Shown here piece by piece: positions 45,797-58,561 of a DNA stretch of 64,000 nt. The DNA lies in NCBI GenBank assembly GCA_025667525.1, contig CM046874.1:424226400-424290399 (forward strand). The letters are read 5' to 3'. The notes under the pieces are model-generated. The model made no database searches. It was given only the letters and a program-made list of their open reading frames with translations, and was not told the origin of the DNA. Source of the DNA: Glebionis coronaria (lineage: Eukaryota > Streptophyta > Magnoliopsida > Asterales > Asteraceae). Positions within the stretch are counted from its first letter, which is position 1. Each line of letters begins with the position of its first letter. Position numbers and translations under genes: made by a program.

Positions 45797-45987
45797 TCTT
45801 CTCGTAAGGATTAACAGTTTTTTGTGAGAACTTGGATTTCGGGATCCGTTCACCGTGAACGTTACTTTTTTATAAAAAATTTCAAAAAACCCCAAAAAAT
45901 ATAAAATTTTCAAAAAATACAAAAAAACTAAAAAACATCAAACAAAAAACCAAAAATATTTCTTGTTTTCTTTGTTAGTTCTTTTGC

Positions 45988-48374
45988 ATGTGTATGCGTA
46001 CACGATCAACGTCTTATCAAGAGCCCGAGCCTCTCGAAGACTTAGACATGGCCGGTGTACACAACAACAATAACAATCCACCTCAAAACAACAATAATAA
46101 TAACAACAATGAACCTCTACCGGACAATCGCCCTATGATTGAACTTTTGCAAGCACATGTAGAGGGAAAAAATGATCCAATTGTCATACCCGCGATTGCA
46201 GCCAACAACTTTGAGCTCAAATCCGGCTTTATTCAGATGGTCTCTGCTCAACCATTCTTGGGGTGTACCATTGATGATCCACATGACCACATCAAAAGGT
46301 TCCTGCAACTCACGAATACGGTCAAATTCAATGGTGTTCCACAAGAGGTAATCCGTTTTCAACTTTTTCCCTTTTCTTTAGAGGGACAAGCCCGTTATTG
46401 GCTTGCAAAGGAACCGCTATGAAGTATTCTGACGTGGACGGATTTGGAGACCAAATTCATAAACTACTTTTTCCCACCCTCTCGTACTACCGCTTTGCGG
46501 AATGAAATTATTAATTTTGAACAAAAGTACGATGAGTCTTTTAGTGAATCTTGGGACCGTTTTAAAGACCTTTTAAGAAAGTGCCCACAACATGGTTTTA
46601 CCAAAGTGCACCAAATTAATACTTTTTACAATGGTTTAAGCATGAATGACCAAGATTCACTAAACAGTGCCTCGGGGGGTAATATTTTGGTTAAGAGTTC
46701 TAATGCCGCTTGGGATATTATTGAGAATAAGTCTAGAGTGCAAACCAAGAGTGTTCGAACCAATGCCGCTAGTGCTAGTACTAGTGACAACGACAAGAGA
46801 CTCTACAAAATTACGTCGCTTCTTGAATCGCTTGCTACCCAAACCGCTAGCAACACCAACAGCATCAACGCTAAAAACGCTCAAGTCAATGTTGTAAGCC
46901 AACCATGTGAAATATGCGGGGGTCCTCACTCTTACACTACTTGTACCTCCACCCAATACTATCCTTCTGAGAATGTTAATGCATCATACGGTACCTATCC
47001 TCCGGCCGCTTATCAAGCTCGTCCTCAAGGAGACCGCAACTTGTTAGCTATCGCTCAAACAACTTTCTTTCCCCGCCCGGTTTTCCTCCTAACAACCCAA
47101 ACCAACAACAAAACCTCAATCGCCCTCCTCAACAACAACCTCGTGCACCTTACCAACCACCTCAAAGACAACCATATCCACCTCAAAGAAACAACCGAGT
47201 TTACCAACAACCTGCTTATCAACCACCCGCCTACCATGCTCCTCCTCCCAACCAACCCACCGCATTACACCAAGATGTTGAAGCCTACATGAGGACTAAT
47301 GATGTGATCGTGGAAAATCTCCAGCGGGAAGTGCTCAACTTGAAAGCAGACATGGTGAAACAAGGGAACGATCTTAGAGCCGATATGCGAAATTCTTTGA
47401 GTAGTCAAACGAATGACTTAAGGAACATGATGGCTGGTTTCTTCCAAGGTAATCAATCCTCTTCGTCGGGTACTCTTCCGAGTAACACCGTTGCGAATCC
47501 AAGAGGGGAGTTGAAAGCAATCATCACTCACAGTGGCAAAGGTACCAAGGAACCCGAGCTTCATATACCTCCACCGGTGATTGTGACTAAGGAAAACGAG
47601 TCACCTACTCATATTCCTCAATCTTCTACTTCCCCAATTCCTCCACCTCTTACTTCTACCCCTCCTCCACCCAAGGATGTGAGTGATCCTACTATTCCAA
47701 AGCCTTCCTCTTCTTCCGATATACCTTATCCCTCAAGGTTGAGGAAAGAGAAGCTCAAAAGCAAGGACGATATTCAGGTTTCGAACTTTCTCAAAATGTT
47801 TAAACAATTGAATTTCTACATCTCCTTCGCTGAGGCTCTCGCTCACATGCCTAAATATGCGAAAATGTTCAAAGACCTTCTTAGCGACAAGGAGAAGCTT
47901 CTTGATATTGCTAATACCCAACTTAACGAGAATTGCTCCGCGGTTCTCTTAAGGAAATTGCCAACTAAACTTGGTGATCCAGGTTGCTTCTTAATCCCTT
48001 GCAACTTCCCGGGAGTAGAGATATGCATGGCCCTAACCGATCTAGGTGCCAGTATTAACTTAATGCCCTTAAGTGTTTGGAAGCAATTATCTCACCCTGA
48101 GCTAGTCCCCACCAAAATGACTTTGGAATTAGCTAACCGTACGGTTGCTTATCCAGTGGGGATAGCCGAAGACGTTTTTGTAGGAGTCGACAATTTCACT
48201 TTTCCTGCTGATTTCGTCGTGGTCGACTACGATATGGACCCTCGTGTGCCATTAATTGTTGGACGTCCATTCTTGAGGACCGGTCGCACTCTCATCGATG
48301 TTGAAGCGGGTGAGCTTATCATGAGAGTTGGTGACGATAAAATCGTCGTCAACATGGGAAAGCTTTCTAAATAG
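45988..48374 (+). pseudogene. Element C Gag and protease region
   Basis: Begins at 45988 (MCMRTRSTSYQEPEP). Gag core to about 46740 (FPFSLEGQARYWLAKEP, then FYNGLSMNDQDSLNSASGG), broken by TGA at 46420-46422. CCHC-like knuckle CEICGGPHSYTTC near 46907. A frameshift near 47045 leads into a Gln/Pro-rich linker in another frame; from 47289 the frame is that of pol. A coiled coil (VENLQREVLNLKADMVKQGN) is followed by a Pro-rich linker and retropepsin with TDLGASINLMP near 48035. TAG at 48372-48374 ends the segment; E reads on here, so it is probably a mutation. Confidence 0.82.
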
Positions 48375-51300
48375 CCTTATTCATACGAGAGTGTTAATTG
48401 TATCGACGTTCTTGATGAGGCTTGTGAAGAACACTTTAAAGATGCTTGTAAAATTATTCCTACCTCTCCTCCCAATGTTGAGACCGTTTCCTCTATCGAT
48501 TCATCACTAACTCTATTTGGAGAAAGTGATTTCCTTTGGAAAGATTTTGAAGCAACCATGGGAGGTGTGAACTTAGAAAATGACGGTTCTCCCACCGATT
48601 GGGATGAAGACATTCGTCTCATTGAGAAACTTCTCAAAGAGGACCATATTTCTCCACCATCTCCCAAGGCTATTGCTATCGATGAAACGACTTTGAATAC
48701 CCCTCCCATCGAAAATCCTCCGGATTTAGAACTTAAGGTGTTGTCGTCCCATCTCGAGTACGTGTTCCTTGAAGATAAGAAGAAGTCGCCAGTCATCATT
48801 GCTAAGGACTTGAAAGAAGAAGAGAAATCTTTCCTCATCGTCGTGCTTAAATATCATAAGAAGGCAATTGCTTGGAAAATTTCCGATATCCGCGGAATTG
48901 ATCCAACCTTTTGTACTCACAAGATTCTCATGGAAGATGACTTTAAACCCGCAATCCAGAGCCAAAGAAGGGTTAATCCTTGCATTCATGACGTCATCAA
49001 ACAAGAGGTTATCAAACTTCTAGATGCCGGCTTGATTTACCCTATTTCGGATTCGCCATGGGTAAGTCCCATCCATTGTGTGCCCAAGAAAGGCGGAATA
49101 ACCGTTGTTCCCAATGAACACAACGAGTTGATTCCTACTCGTCTCGTTACTGGGTGGAGAGTTTGTATCGACTACCGCAAACTCAAAGATGCCACGAGAA
49201 AAGATCATTTTCCTCTTCCTTTCATGGATCAAATGCTCGAGCGTCTAGCTGGTAATGACTATTACTGCTTTTTAGACGGTTTCTCCGGGTATTTTCAAAT
49301 TCCCATCGATCCCAAAGACCAAGAAAAAACCACATTCACTTGTCCCTATGGAACATTTGCTTACAAACGCATGCCTTTCGGTTTATGCAATGCTCCTGGG
49401 ACGTTCCAAAGGTGTATGATGGCTATCTTCCATGACATGGTTGAAGAAACAATGGAAGTATTCATGGATGATTTCTTGGTTTATGGCGATTCTTTCTCTG
49501 CTTGCCTTGCCAATTTAGAACATATGCTTAAGCGGTGTGAAGACACTCGCCTTGTTCTTAATTGGGAAAAATGCCATTTCATGGTAAAAGAGGGCATCGT
49601 GCTAGGACACAAAATCTCCAAAGCCAGTCTTTAAGTGGACCGTGCTAAAGTCGATGTTATTGCTAAATTGCCTCCACCTTCAACCGTGAAGGGTGTGAGA
49701 AGTTTCCTTGGTCATGCGGGCTTCTACCGTCGTTTCATCAAAGATTTTTCTAAAATCGCTCGCCCGATGACCCACCTCTTGAAAAAAGATACTCCTTTTA
49801 TCTTTTCCAAAGAGTGTATTGAAGCCTTCAACCTTCTTAAGGATAAGCTAACTAAGGCACCGGTCTTGGTTACCCCTAATTGGGAGCTGCCTTTCCAATT
49901 GATGTGCGATGCTAGCGATTTTGCTATTGGAGCGGTTTTGGGCCAAAGAGTGAATAAACACTTCCAACCGATCCATTACGCTAGCAAGACAATGACAGGG
50001 GCTCAATTGCATTACACGACAACCGAAAAAGAGCTTTTAGCTGTTGTCTATGCTTTTGAAAAATTTCGCCCCTATCTTGTCCTTTCTACCACCATCGTTT
50101 ATACTGATCATTCCACGTTGAAGTACTTGTTAACTAAACAAGATTCCAAACCAAGACTTCTTCGCTGGGTTTTGCTACTTCAAGAATTTAAAACCGAAAT
50201 TCGTGATAAGAAGGGAGCTGAAAACCTAGCCGCAGATCATCTCAGTAGACTTGAGGACCCTTATCAAGGGGACCATCCGAACAAAGAGATCAATGACTCT
50301 TTTCCCCTAGAGACCTTAATGTCTATCAATTCGAATCAAGATGAGACCCCGTGGTTTGCGGACATTGCAAACTACTTGGCGGGTGGAATTCTCATTGACG
50401 GGTTAACATCCCAGCAAAAGAAAAAGTTCTTTAAAGACATTAAGACTTACTTTTGGGATGACCCGTATCTCTTCAAACAATGTGCTGATTTGATTATTCG
50501 CCAATGTGTTGATGGACCGGCGGCTTTAGACATTCTCGAAGCTTGCCACAAAGGACCCACCGGTGGTCACTTTGGTCCCAACTACACCGCCAAAAAAGTG
50601 TTTGACTCGGGATTTTATTGGCCCACCATTTATCGTGATGCTCACGAGATGGTTAAACATTGTGATGCTTGCCAAAAACAAGGCAAGATCACACATAAAG
50701 ATGAGATGCCTCAAAATTTCATACAAGAATGTGAAATCTTTGATGTTTGGGGTATCGACTTTATGGGGCCATTCCCTTCCTCTAAAGGAAACAAATACAT
50801 CCTTGTAGCCGTTGACTACGTTTCTAAATGGGTTGAAGCCAAAGCTTTACCCACTAATGACGCAAGGGTGGTTTGTAACATTTTGAAATCGTTGTTCGCT
50901 AGATTCGGTGTGCCTCGTGCCATTATTAGTGATCGCGGGACTCATTTTTGCAATGATTAATTCGCAAGAGTCATGGCTAAGTATGGTGTAAATCATCGTC
51001 TTTTCACCGCATACCACCCCCAAACTAATTGCCAGGCTGAAATCTCTAACCGAGGATTAAAGAGAATTCTTGAACGAACCGTGGGAGAGCATCATGCCTC
51101 ATGGGCCGATAAACTTGATGATGCTCTGTGGGCTTTTCGTACCGCTTACAAGACTCCGATTGGTTGTACACCATATCGTCTCGTGTACGGGAAAGCATGC
51201 CACCTCCCCATTGAGTTGGAGCACAAGGCTTACTGGGCCTTGAAGTGGGCCAATTTCGACATCAACAAAGCCGGTGACCTACGCAAGATCCAACTCAATG

Positions 51301-51635
51301 AGCTGAATGAACTCCGGAATAAGGCTTATGAAAATTATTTGATCTATAAGGAAAAGACTAAGCTCATTCACGACTCCAAGATTAAAAAACGAGAGTTCCA
51401 AGTTGGAGACAAAGTTTTACTCTTTAACTCTCGGTTGAAAATCTTTTCGGGCAAGCTGCAATCTCGTTGGTCCGGCCCATTCACCATTGCCCAAATTTTT
51501 CCATATGGTACTCTCGAGCTCGCTCAACCTAATGGACCTAATTTTAAGGTGAATGGCCAACGAGTGAAGTTGTACTTTGGTGAGGACATCTCTCATGAGA
51601 TGATTCCATCCCTCACCACGTTTCCCATGAACTAA
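48375..51635 (+). pseudogene. Element C Pol: RT, RNase H and integrase
   Basis: A single frame (that of 47289) runs to the stop at 51635 with only two internal TAA codons, at 49632-49634 and 50958-50960; the second replaces a Gln codon (CAA to TAA), a typical methyl-C change. RT: SPWVSPIHCVPKKGG, WRVCIDYRKLKDATRKDHFP, then the catalytic FMDD at 49461-49472. RNase [14 protein letters not shown] and [12 protein letters not shown]. Integrase: His/Cys zinc binding ([19 protein letters not shown]), catalytic Asp at 50757-50759, Asp at 50931-50933 and Glu at 51039-51041 (35 residues between the last two, DD35E), then a C-terminal domain with SRWSGPFTIAQIFPYGTLEL. Length and order fit a Ty3/gypsy pol. 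An upstream stretch (48400-48880) has no recognised domain. Confidence 0.9.
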
Positions 51636-53558
51636 TTTTGGGTCGAGTCAGGCTCGTGACTCGGTTATCAATAACAAGCGCTCCTCGGGAGGCAGCCCGA
51701 GTATCTATCCTTTTCCGTTTTAACCTCCTAAGTGTAGGGGGCCTCTATAGGTTGTTTGTGTTTGTGTGGTGATGTGTATACAGGGATGAATGCACTTTTG
51801 GAACCTTTGAAGAACCTGCTCCCGTGTTATCCGTAATCCGGTTCTATCTCTCTACTATCGTGATTCAATTTTCTTCATACTCACATTTGAAATTGATCAC
51901 GTTAGTCGTCTCTTCCTTAGCTTGATTTAACCAACGTGCACAATGTCATAAGTGTAGGGGAGACTTTTCCCACATGCTTAAACATTGAGGACAATGTTTA
52001 TATTAAGTGTAGGGGAGACTTCTATCGAAGTTTTAAGTGGACTTTTCCATTAAAATGCCTTCATTTAACCGAAAAAACATTTTTTTCAGCATTTTTCAAA
52101 ATTTTAATTAACTTTGGCCATATAGTCGTAATTTTTAAATTTTTATCGTTGCTTTCATATGTATATATCCAGCAATAATGTCAAAAATATTAATAAAGTG
52201 GTGTAGCTAGTTTTGAAATCTTTGACATATTAGGCCCGTTGCGATTATTTTGACTCAACCGAATAGACTTATCCAAGTTTATTCTAGCTAGTATCCTTAA
52301 CCATGTAGACCTTAATGGGTTTATTAGGCTAAGCATCCACGAGTCTCATTACTTGAGATTTTAAATTGTGGAGAACGAGAAATGATAGAGTCAATTATAA
52401 GTCGGTATTCTTGCACAAGCACACTTGGTGTAATTATCTGCCTATTCTCCCATCACTTGCTAATAATTTATCTTCAATAAGTAAGGTCGTACGATTTGAA
52501 AAGTTACTTAGCTTCTAGACCAATATCGTTTAAAAGTTGCTCGGTAATGATAAGAGTTCATAGCCAAGGCATAACTTATGAAGCGGGGCGCGAAGATTGG
52601 CGAGTCCGAAAAGGCCCTAACAAGGCATGAGGATTCAATCTTATTGCTAAAGATCCAAGGTGATGTGAAAAGCATTATTCCAAAAATCAATATGAAGGAT
52701 CAAGACTCACGACGAAAAGCAATCAACTCCCATAAATATCATGGAGAAGTCTATCCGAAAAGACCCTAACAAGGTATGAGGATAAATAGATCCAAGTTCG
52801 AAAAGGAGGCGGATCGTTGTATCTCAAAATCCCAATTAGCAATTGAAGAAATAATAATGAAGTCGTGGTCAACAAAGTTGGAGTACCCCTCGAAAGTCTC
52901 CAAGTGAAGAAACTCTATTAACGAAGAGAAGACCATTATCTCAAGAACGTCTCTCAAAATATGAAGTATGAAGTACATGCCAAATATCGGCCCGAGAAAG
53001 GTCTCAAATCGTGAAGCGATTTATGCCAAGATATGAACTTTTTGATATCCCGAGAAGCAGTTTTAAGAGATTTTGTCCTTTAGCTAACTATTAATCAAAT
53101 CGTCCTACTTTGCTTTCAGCCTAAATAAACTATCGCAATAAGTCCAAAAATGCATCTTCATGATCCTTCTAAGACAAAAATAAAATATAAGAGATACACC
53201 TAGGAATAAGGGAGTTTAAGCATATAATTAAGCCATGTGTGTAAGTGTTTGTTTTGCTAACTTATAATAACAATGATCTCGTTTTTAAGCTTAGTTTGGG
53301 GAACGTGAAACTTGAGGGTGATAAATCTTCGCAGCACCAAAGCCCTAATGTAAGTCCTTGATCTCTTTGCAAGTTATTTCCATGTAGCTGTTTTCTAGTG
53401 AAAATGGTTTTCTATCCTTTTGTTTCCTTTAAAGTTTTAATTTCTCTTAGTACTTTCATTTTTGTTTTAATAGTATATCAATAAGGCCAAGGTTGATTGA
53501 TTATGAGAAAAGTGTAAATTTGTTTTGTCACTAAGCATTGCATGAGGGCATGGCAATG
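51636..53558 (+). other. Element C 3' noncoding module
   Basis: No ORF supported, so no envelope-like gene. Starts with GGTCGAGTCAGGCTCGTGAC and AAGCGCTCCTCGGGAGGCAG. AAGTGTAGGGG motifs at 51730-51740, 51950-51960 and 52005-52015; hairpin AAACATTG-AGGA-CAATGTTT at 51980-51999; GGCCCTAACAAGG-type repeats near 52613 and 52761. Collinear with the modules of E and F. Confidence 0.78.
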
Positions 53559-53575
53559 GTTAAGTGTAGATGATT
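53559..53575 (+). promoter_or_regulatory. Element C polypurine tract
   Basis: GGTTAAGTGTAGATGATT-type tract before TGATAGG. GATG replaces GGGG in this copy, a change that probably arose after insertion. Confidence 0.75.
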
Positions 53576-55159
53576 TGATAGGTGTGAAAACACCCATCCT
53601 TTTACCACTTATTTCTGGCTAAAACGAGACCAAAACACGTATTTAATATCATTTGTTTGGAATTATGCGTGGTTTTTGTGTTTATTGTGTTTTCAGAGCC
53701 AACCGGATGGATAATAGAGAAAACATGGGATTGCACGGGTTTTATCGAAGAAAAAAAGACTCAAGACGAAGTCTATTGTCCAAGAAATGCAAAAGATTTG
53801 AAGTCAATGGGCCTATTTGAAGATTTATCGAAGAAAAGGACCAAAGATGAAGATTTACATATGTCGAAGGAACTCAAGTCTATTAAACGAAGAAATTAAA
53901 AGACGAGTTGAATTTAATCGTCGACAAATCCCGAATCAGAATCGAAAACGTCAACTTTTCTGAAAAGACGAGAAGACAAGAAGAAAGGGAGAAAGCCCAT
54001 TCACCAACCAAAGACAAGGCTATATAAAGACATCCCTTTCACACTTTTTGAGTTAGTTTTAGTTTTCCAGTTCCTTTCTTTTCTTTCGTAGGAAGCCAAC
54101 ACCATTAAGGTGTTGGTGATCTTTCATTCTTGTTGAATATTTGATTTTGTAAGTTTTTAATCTTTCCTTTTGTTTACTCTACCTTAATCAATCAATATAA
54201 TCCTTCCATTAATCTTGTTCATCTTCATCTTTTTGATTTAAAGTTTAAAGTTCTTAATTGGTTGATTTGATCTTCAAAAGTTATTGGGTTTTGTGTTTTT
54301 GTTGTTTTGGTTTGATGTTTATGGTTAGTAGATGATTAGTGTTTAGTTTGGTTTAATCTTTTGGTAAAAACTTGGCTGATTTTTGATAAAAATCGTGTTC
54401 TTTGATTTCCCTGTTCTTCGTGTTCTTCACCATCCCCAGGTTCCGGATCAACAGCATTTATTCCGAACCAACGTTTTACCTAAAAGTTCCGAATCAGTCA
54501 TTTTTCAAAGTTCCGAATGAAGTGTTTTTGAATGTTCCGAACCAGTGTATTGGAGATTCTTCTAAATCAGTTTATTTTTGAATGTTCCGAATCAATAGCA
54601 AAAGTTCCGAATTAGTGTTATTGAAAAGTTCCGAACGAGTTTGTTTTTGAAAGTTCCGAATCGGTTTATTGTTAAAAGTTCCGAACCAAGTTTATTTTTT
54701 AAGAAAAAGTTCCGAATCAATATTTTTAAAAGTTCCGAATCAGCTTGTTTTTAAAAAGTTCCGAATCTAGGTGTTTCATAATTCTTCCGAATCAGTTTGT
54801 TAAAAATGTTCCGAATCAGTTTGTTAAAAATGTATCGGATGAAGTGAATTTCAAGGTATTCCGAATGAGCAGATTTATTCCGCATCAAGGTTATTCCGGA
54901 TGAGCCTTTTGTTTTAGTATATTTTACAGAAACTGTTTAAGTGTTTAATTTTAATATTCATATTCAAGCTTTATATTTAATTATTTTCATTAACTACTTT
55001 TAGTTAAATTTTATATCTTAGCACATTTAGTCCCTTTTAGTAGAATAGAAAACCAACCCCCTTTTTAGTAACCAAGAACAACTATTCCACTTTGAACCGT
55101 GATTGATTCGAGAAGATTCCGAGAACTAATCTGAACCCCAATGCAAAATCATCGTATCA
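53576..55159 (+). repeat. Element C 3' LTR
   Basis: 1584 bp, partner of 44181-45778, with TATA at 54021-54028 and the TTCCGAATCAG array at 54440-54906. Ends TCGTATCA before the duplicated ATAGC. Confidence 0.92.
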
Positions 55160-55164
55160 ATAGC

Positions 55165-55736
55165 ATATTGCATCATAGTCCTTAAACTTTTAGTTTTATT
55201 TTTCTTTGGCCCAAATAATCACTGAGCTAGGTTGATTGTTGGGCCACAATATCATTTGGTTTTTGTTTGGGCTTTTATCAAAATTGGGCTGCGTTTGGTT
55301 TATACACATTTCAAGTTTCATTTTCAACTTTTAACAAAAATAGATTTGTGATTTTAATAAATAAATAAATAGTTTTAAATAAAAAAAGTCTAAAAAAATA
55401 GTTTTAATATTTTGGCAATTTTACATTTACGTTTTTGAGCATTTTTACATTTTGTCAATTTATTGCATTGCATTTACGTTTTATTTTTTAGTTTAATTTT
55501 TCATTTGTGTGCATTACTTACTTGTACTCTTTGCATTAATTGTGCTAATTGCACCGTGTTTTTAGAATAGTATGTATTACATATTAGATATTATTTTTAC
55601 ATTTTTACGTGCTTTGTTTGAATTAGAAATAGAATACCAAATCCGTATTTGAACCAAAAACGATTAATCTCTTGAGAAAATTAGAAATCAATTCGAGTTG
55701 ATTCGAGGAAAACGATTATACTAAAAACGAATATTA
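55165..55736 (+). repeat. Solo LTR B, right part
   Basis: Resumes after the duplicated ATAGC and ends ACGAATATTA at 55736, followed by ACTAT. Its last 200 bp resemble the end of LTR A. Confidence 0.83.
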
Positions 55737-57290
55737 ACTATTCATGTTAGATTTGATGAATTGAAAGAAATGACACTTGAATAAAACAGTTTAAGTCCCG
55801 AACCACAACGACAACAAACTTGTGTCCACAACCGTACAAAACTTGGAACTCACAACCACAACAATGAACCGTCAAGTTTAAAGTTGGTTCAAGAACATGT
55901 TCCTAAACAGATATGACGGTGAACACGACGATTCAAGAGTTGGATTGATATATAGACCAATGTATGATGAATACTTCACCAGAGAGAAACACGTTATATC
56001 AAAGTCTTCCGCAATCACTCATTATAAAAATGATGCTACCGATAAACATCAACAAAAGGATATAACTATATCTACTTCAACACGGGTTGCTGTAGATTTA
56101 CCTACTTGGAATATTCCATCAACAACCGATCATACACCACCAACAACTACCATTGCTTCTGGAAACATTAATCAAGCAGATAATGCATCGTTTGAAAAGA
56201 CAATTTTCACAACCCATTTTGTACACTAGTACAAGAATTTGGAGAGTCTTCTACTCCGCCATGTTGATTCGTCAAACATGCATACATTCTATCAGAGATA
56301 TCCTTCAACACATCATTAGACTCAAGATCATCCTTTAGTTCGAGTAATTGGAGACCCTTCACAACCCGTTCGTACGAGACGACAATTAGCCACATATTGC
56401 GATGTATGTATATGTTCGCACTCACCGTGAGTCAAACATAACCGAAAAACATCAAAGAAGTCACGGTTGACCATGCTTGGATTGAATCAATGCAAGACAA
56501 ACTTCATCAATTTGAAAGACTCGATGTCTAGGAACTTGTTAACAAACCATACAGGGTAACGATTCTAAACCTACTATGGATCTGGATAAAGAAAATGGAT
56601 GAATAAAACACGATCATCAAGAATAAATCTAGGGAAGTGGCTAAAGGGTTATGACCAGAAATAAGGAATTGACTTCGAAGAATCATATGCACTAGTGGCT
56701 CGTCTGGAAGCAGTCGGGATATTCCTCGCATATGTTACACATAATGGATTCATCGTGAATCAAATTGACGTGAAGACGTCATTTCTTAACGGTCCTTTCA
56801 AATAACAAGTTTATGTCAGCAAGCCAGAAGGATTCATTGATACACATCATCCCGACAAGGTCTATTGTCTCAAGAAGGCACTCAATGGACTAAAACAAGC
56901 TCCAAGGGTGTGGTACGATGAGCTCTCACTATTTCTGGTATCCAAAGGTTTCTCAAAAGGTTCCATTGATCAAACTTTGTTCATATATAAATATGATGAT
57001 GACATTTTTCTTGTGCAGATTTACATTGACGACATTATTTTCGGGTCTACAAACCCAAAACTTTCAAAATAGTTCGAAAAACTTATGTAGAACAAGTTTA
57101 AAATGTCAATGATGGGTGAACTAAAATTCTTTCTTGGAATTCAAGTTCACCAATCTCAAAATGGTATCTTTATAAACCAAGTTAAGTATTGTCACGAGAT
57201 AATTAAAAAACATAGTATGGTTTTGTGCGCTCCTATTGCACACCAATGTAAACCACATCCGTAGATGCTGACAAGTTCATTGAATCTGTA
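55737..57290 (+). pseudogene. Element D: decayed Ty1/copia integrase end and reverse transcriptase
   Basis: Continuation of the copia element broken at 41907. An open segment 55897-56229 gives the Thr/Ser-rich spacer between integrase and RT. From about 56560 the RT is readable across frames: [67 protein letters not shown] and the catalytic YIDDIIFGS near 57025. Then MGELKFFLGIQVHQSQNGIF. Stops are frequent. The sequence ends near 57290 without RNase H or LTR. Confidence 0.83.
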
Positions 57291-57440
57291 TTTAATGTGT
57301 TTTTTTTTAATTTAAAAAATTTGTATTTATTAAGTACGCCTTAAAGTAATAATACAATCGATAAAAAAATTACCCAACTAGTCTCTTACACAACTTCTTT
57401 TAAAAAATTAGATCAAATTCTAACACTTTACCAAAATGAA
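57291..57440. other. AT-rich spacer
   Basis: A T run at 57301-57310 and AT-rich sequence between the copia remnant and the TGCA array. No feature seen. Confidence 0.4.
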
Positions 57441-57870
57441 CCGTGATGCATAAACATGTGCATCACGGCGCACAAGCTTCATGCATCATGGTGCACCACT
57501 CATTTTATATGCATCATGGCACACAAGATTTATGCATCAAACACATTCTTAATGTGCATACAAGTATTATGCATCATGGTGCATAATGTGCATACAAAAT
57601 TTTACAAGTATTAATGAGGCGCACAAGAATTATGCATCATGATGCATAAGGTTATAGTTATGCATCGCGGTGCACATGAGGTGCACAATTAGTGCATCAA
57701 GTGCATAGTACTTGTGCATAAACCTTGTGCATCTAGGCGCATAACTTTACCTTGTGCAACAAGGAGCATAGAACTTGTGCATCTAGGCGCACAATTTCAC
57801 CGTGTGCATCCAGGTGCATATATAGTTTCATCACGGCGCACTTGCGAATGTTAGTATCCACCAGACGCAC
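57441..57870. repeat. TGCATCA / TGGTGCA imperfect array
   Basis: About 30 TGCA words in 430 bp, arranged as variants of GTGCATCACGGCGCACAA and ATGCATCATGGTGCA at 15-30 bp spacing. Most units pair TGCA with a second TGCA or CGCA about 6 bp away, so each is a small imperfect palindrome. An ORF at 57752-57985 overlaps it by chance. Confidence 0.75.
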
Positions 57871-58561
57871 CAAAATGAGATGCACTACTTATTATTGTGC
57901 ACTTGAGTGTTATAGCCCTAGGATGGTTAAATCCAACAATCACAATGAAAATGTCCATTTGAGTAAACATCTTATGCGCGGTTAATTTCTGTAAATGAAT
58001 GTTTAAATGGTATGTTTTAGTATTTCTCTCAACGATAAAATCTCCTATGAAAAACAAGTTACCAGATATTTTACTTTCCGAGTCTCCTTTTTTTGTCACA
58101 TATTGATCCTTTGAATAAGATTATAAAGATTTGATCAAAACATATTGAAAAGTAAATATCTTTGAAAAACTTGTTCATATGTTCGATTTGTAACATAAAT
58201 TTTTGAGAATGAGTTATTTGTGATTTTCACTTCATGATTAGGGACTTTTGGCCGATGAGGTCAAATTTTTACAATTTGAGTCGAAACCTTTATTTATTAA
58301 TGCATTGTTGCAGTCTATGTTGAACTTTGTAAGTCTTATTTATATTGGTTAATTTCTCACAGTCTCGTCTATTACAGATTTTAAATGGTCGAAGGAACAT
58401 TTGTCGGGATAATGTGAATGCATTAAAACATATACGGCTAGGAATTTGTGAGCCTATTGTGGGTACACACGTTAAACACTTATAGCGCGTTTTATATACT
58501 TCACGTAAACTTCTATAATAAACCACAAGAAAATAAATGACAAGCACAAGCCTCTTAAATC
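57871..58561. other. Unassigned intergenic segment
   Basis: AT-rich, with no ORF, repeat or element end that I can support. Confidence 0.4.

Larger units (their letters stand above)
44181..55159 (+). mobile_element. Element C: nearly complete Athila-like Ty3/gypsy element
   Basis: 10,979 bp, flanked by ATAGC (44176-44180 and 55160-55164). LTRs at 44181-45778 and 53576-55159 run TGATAGGTGTGAAAACACCC to TCGTATCA. Order: tRNA-Asp primer site, gag, protease, RT, RNase H, integrase, about 1.9 kb of noncoding DNA, polypurine tract. Gypsy order (RT before integrase), tRNA-Asp priming and RT with FMDD are consistent with the Athila lineage. No envelope-like ORF is present after integrase. Five lesions (four stops, one frameshift) make this copy inactive, but it shows what an autonomous partner of E and F encodes. 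Confidence 0.93.

Noticed and set aside
51636..53558. Envelope-like ORF expected in some Athila elements
   Set aside because: No frame longer than about 80 codons and no transmembrane or signal features in this interval.
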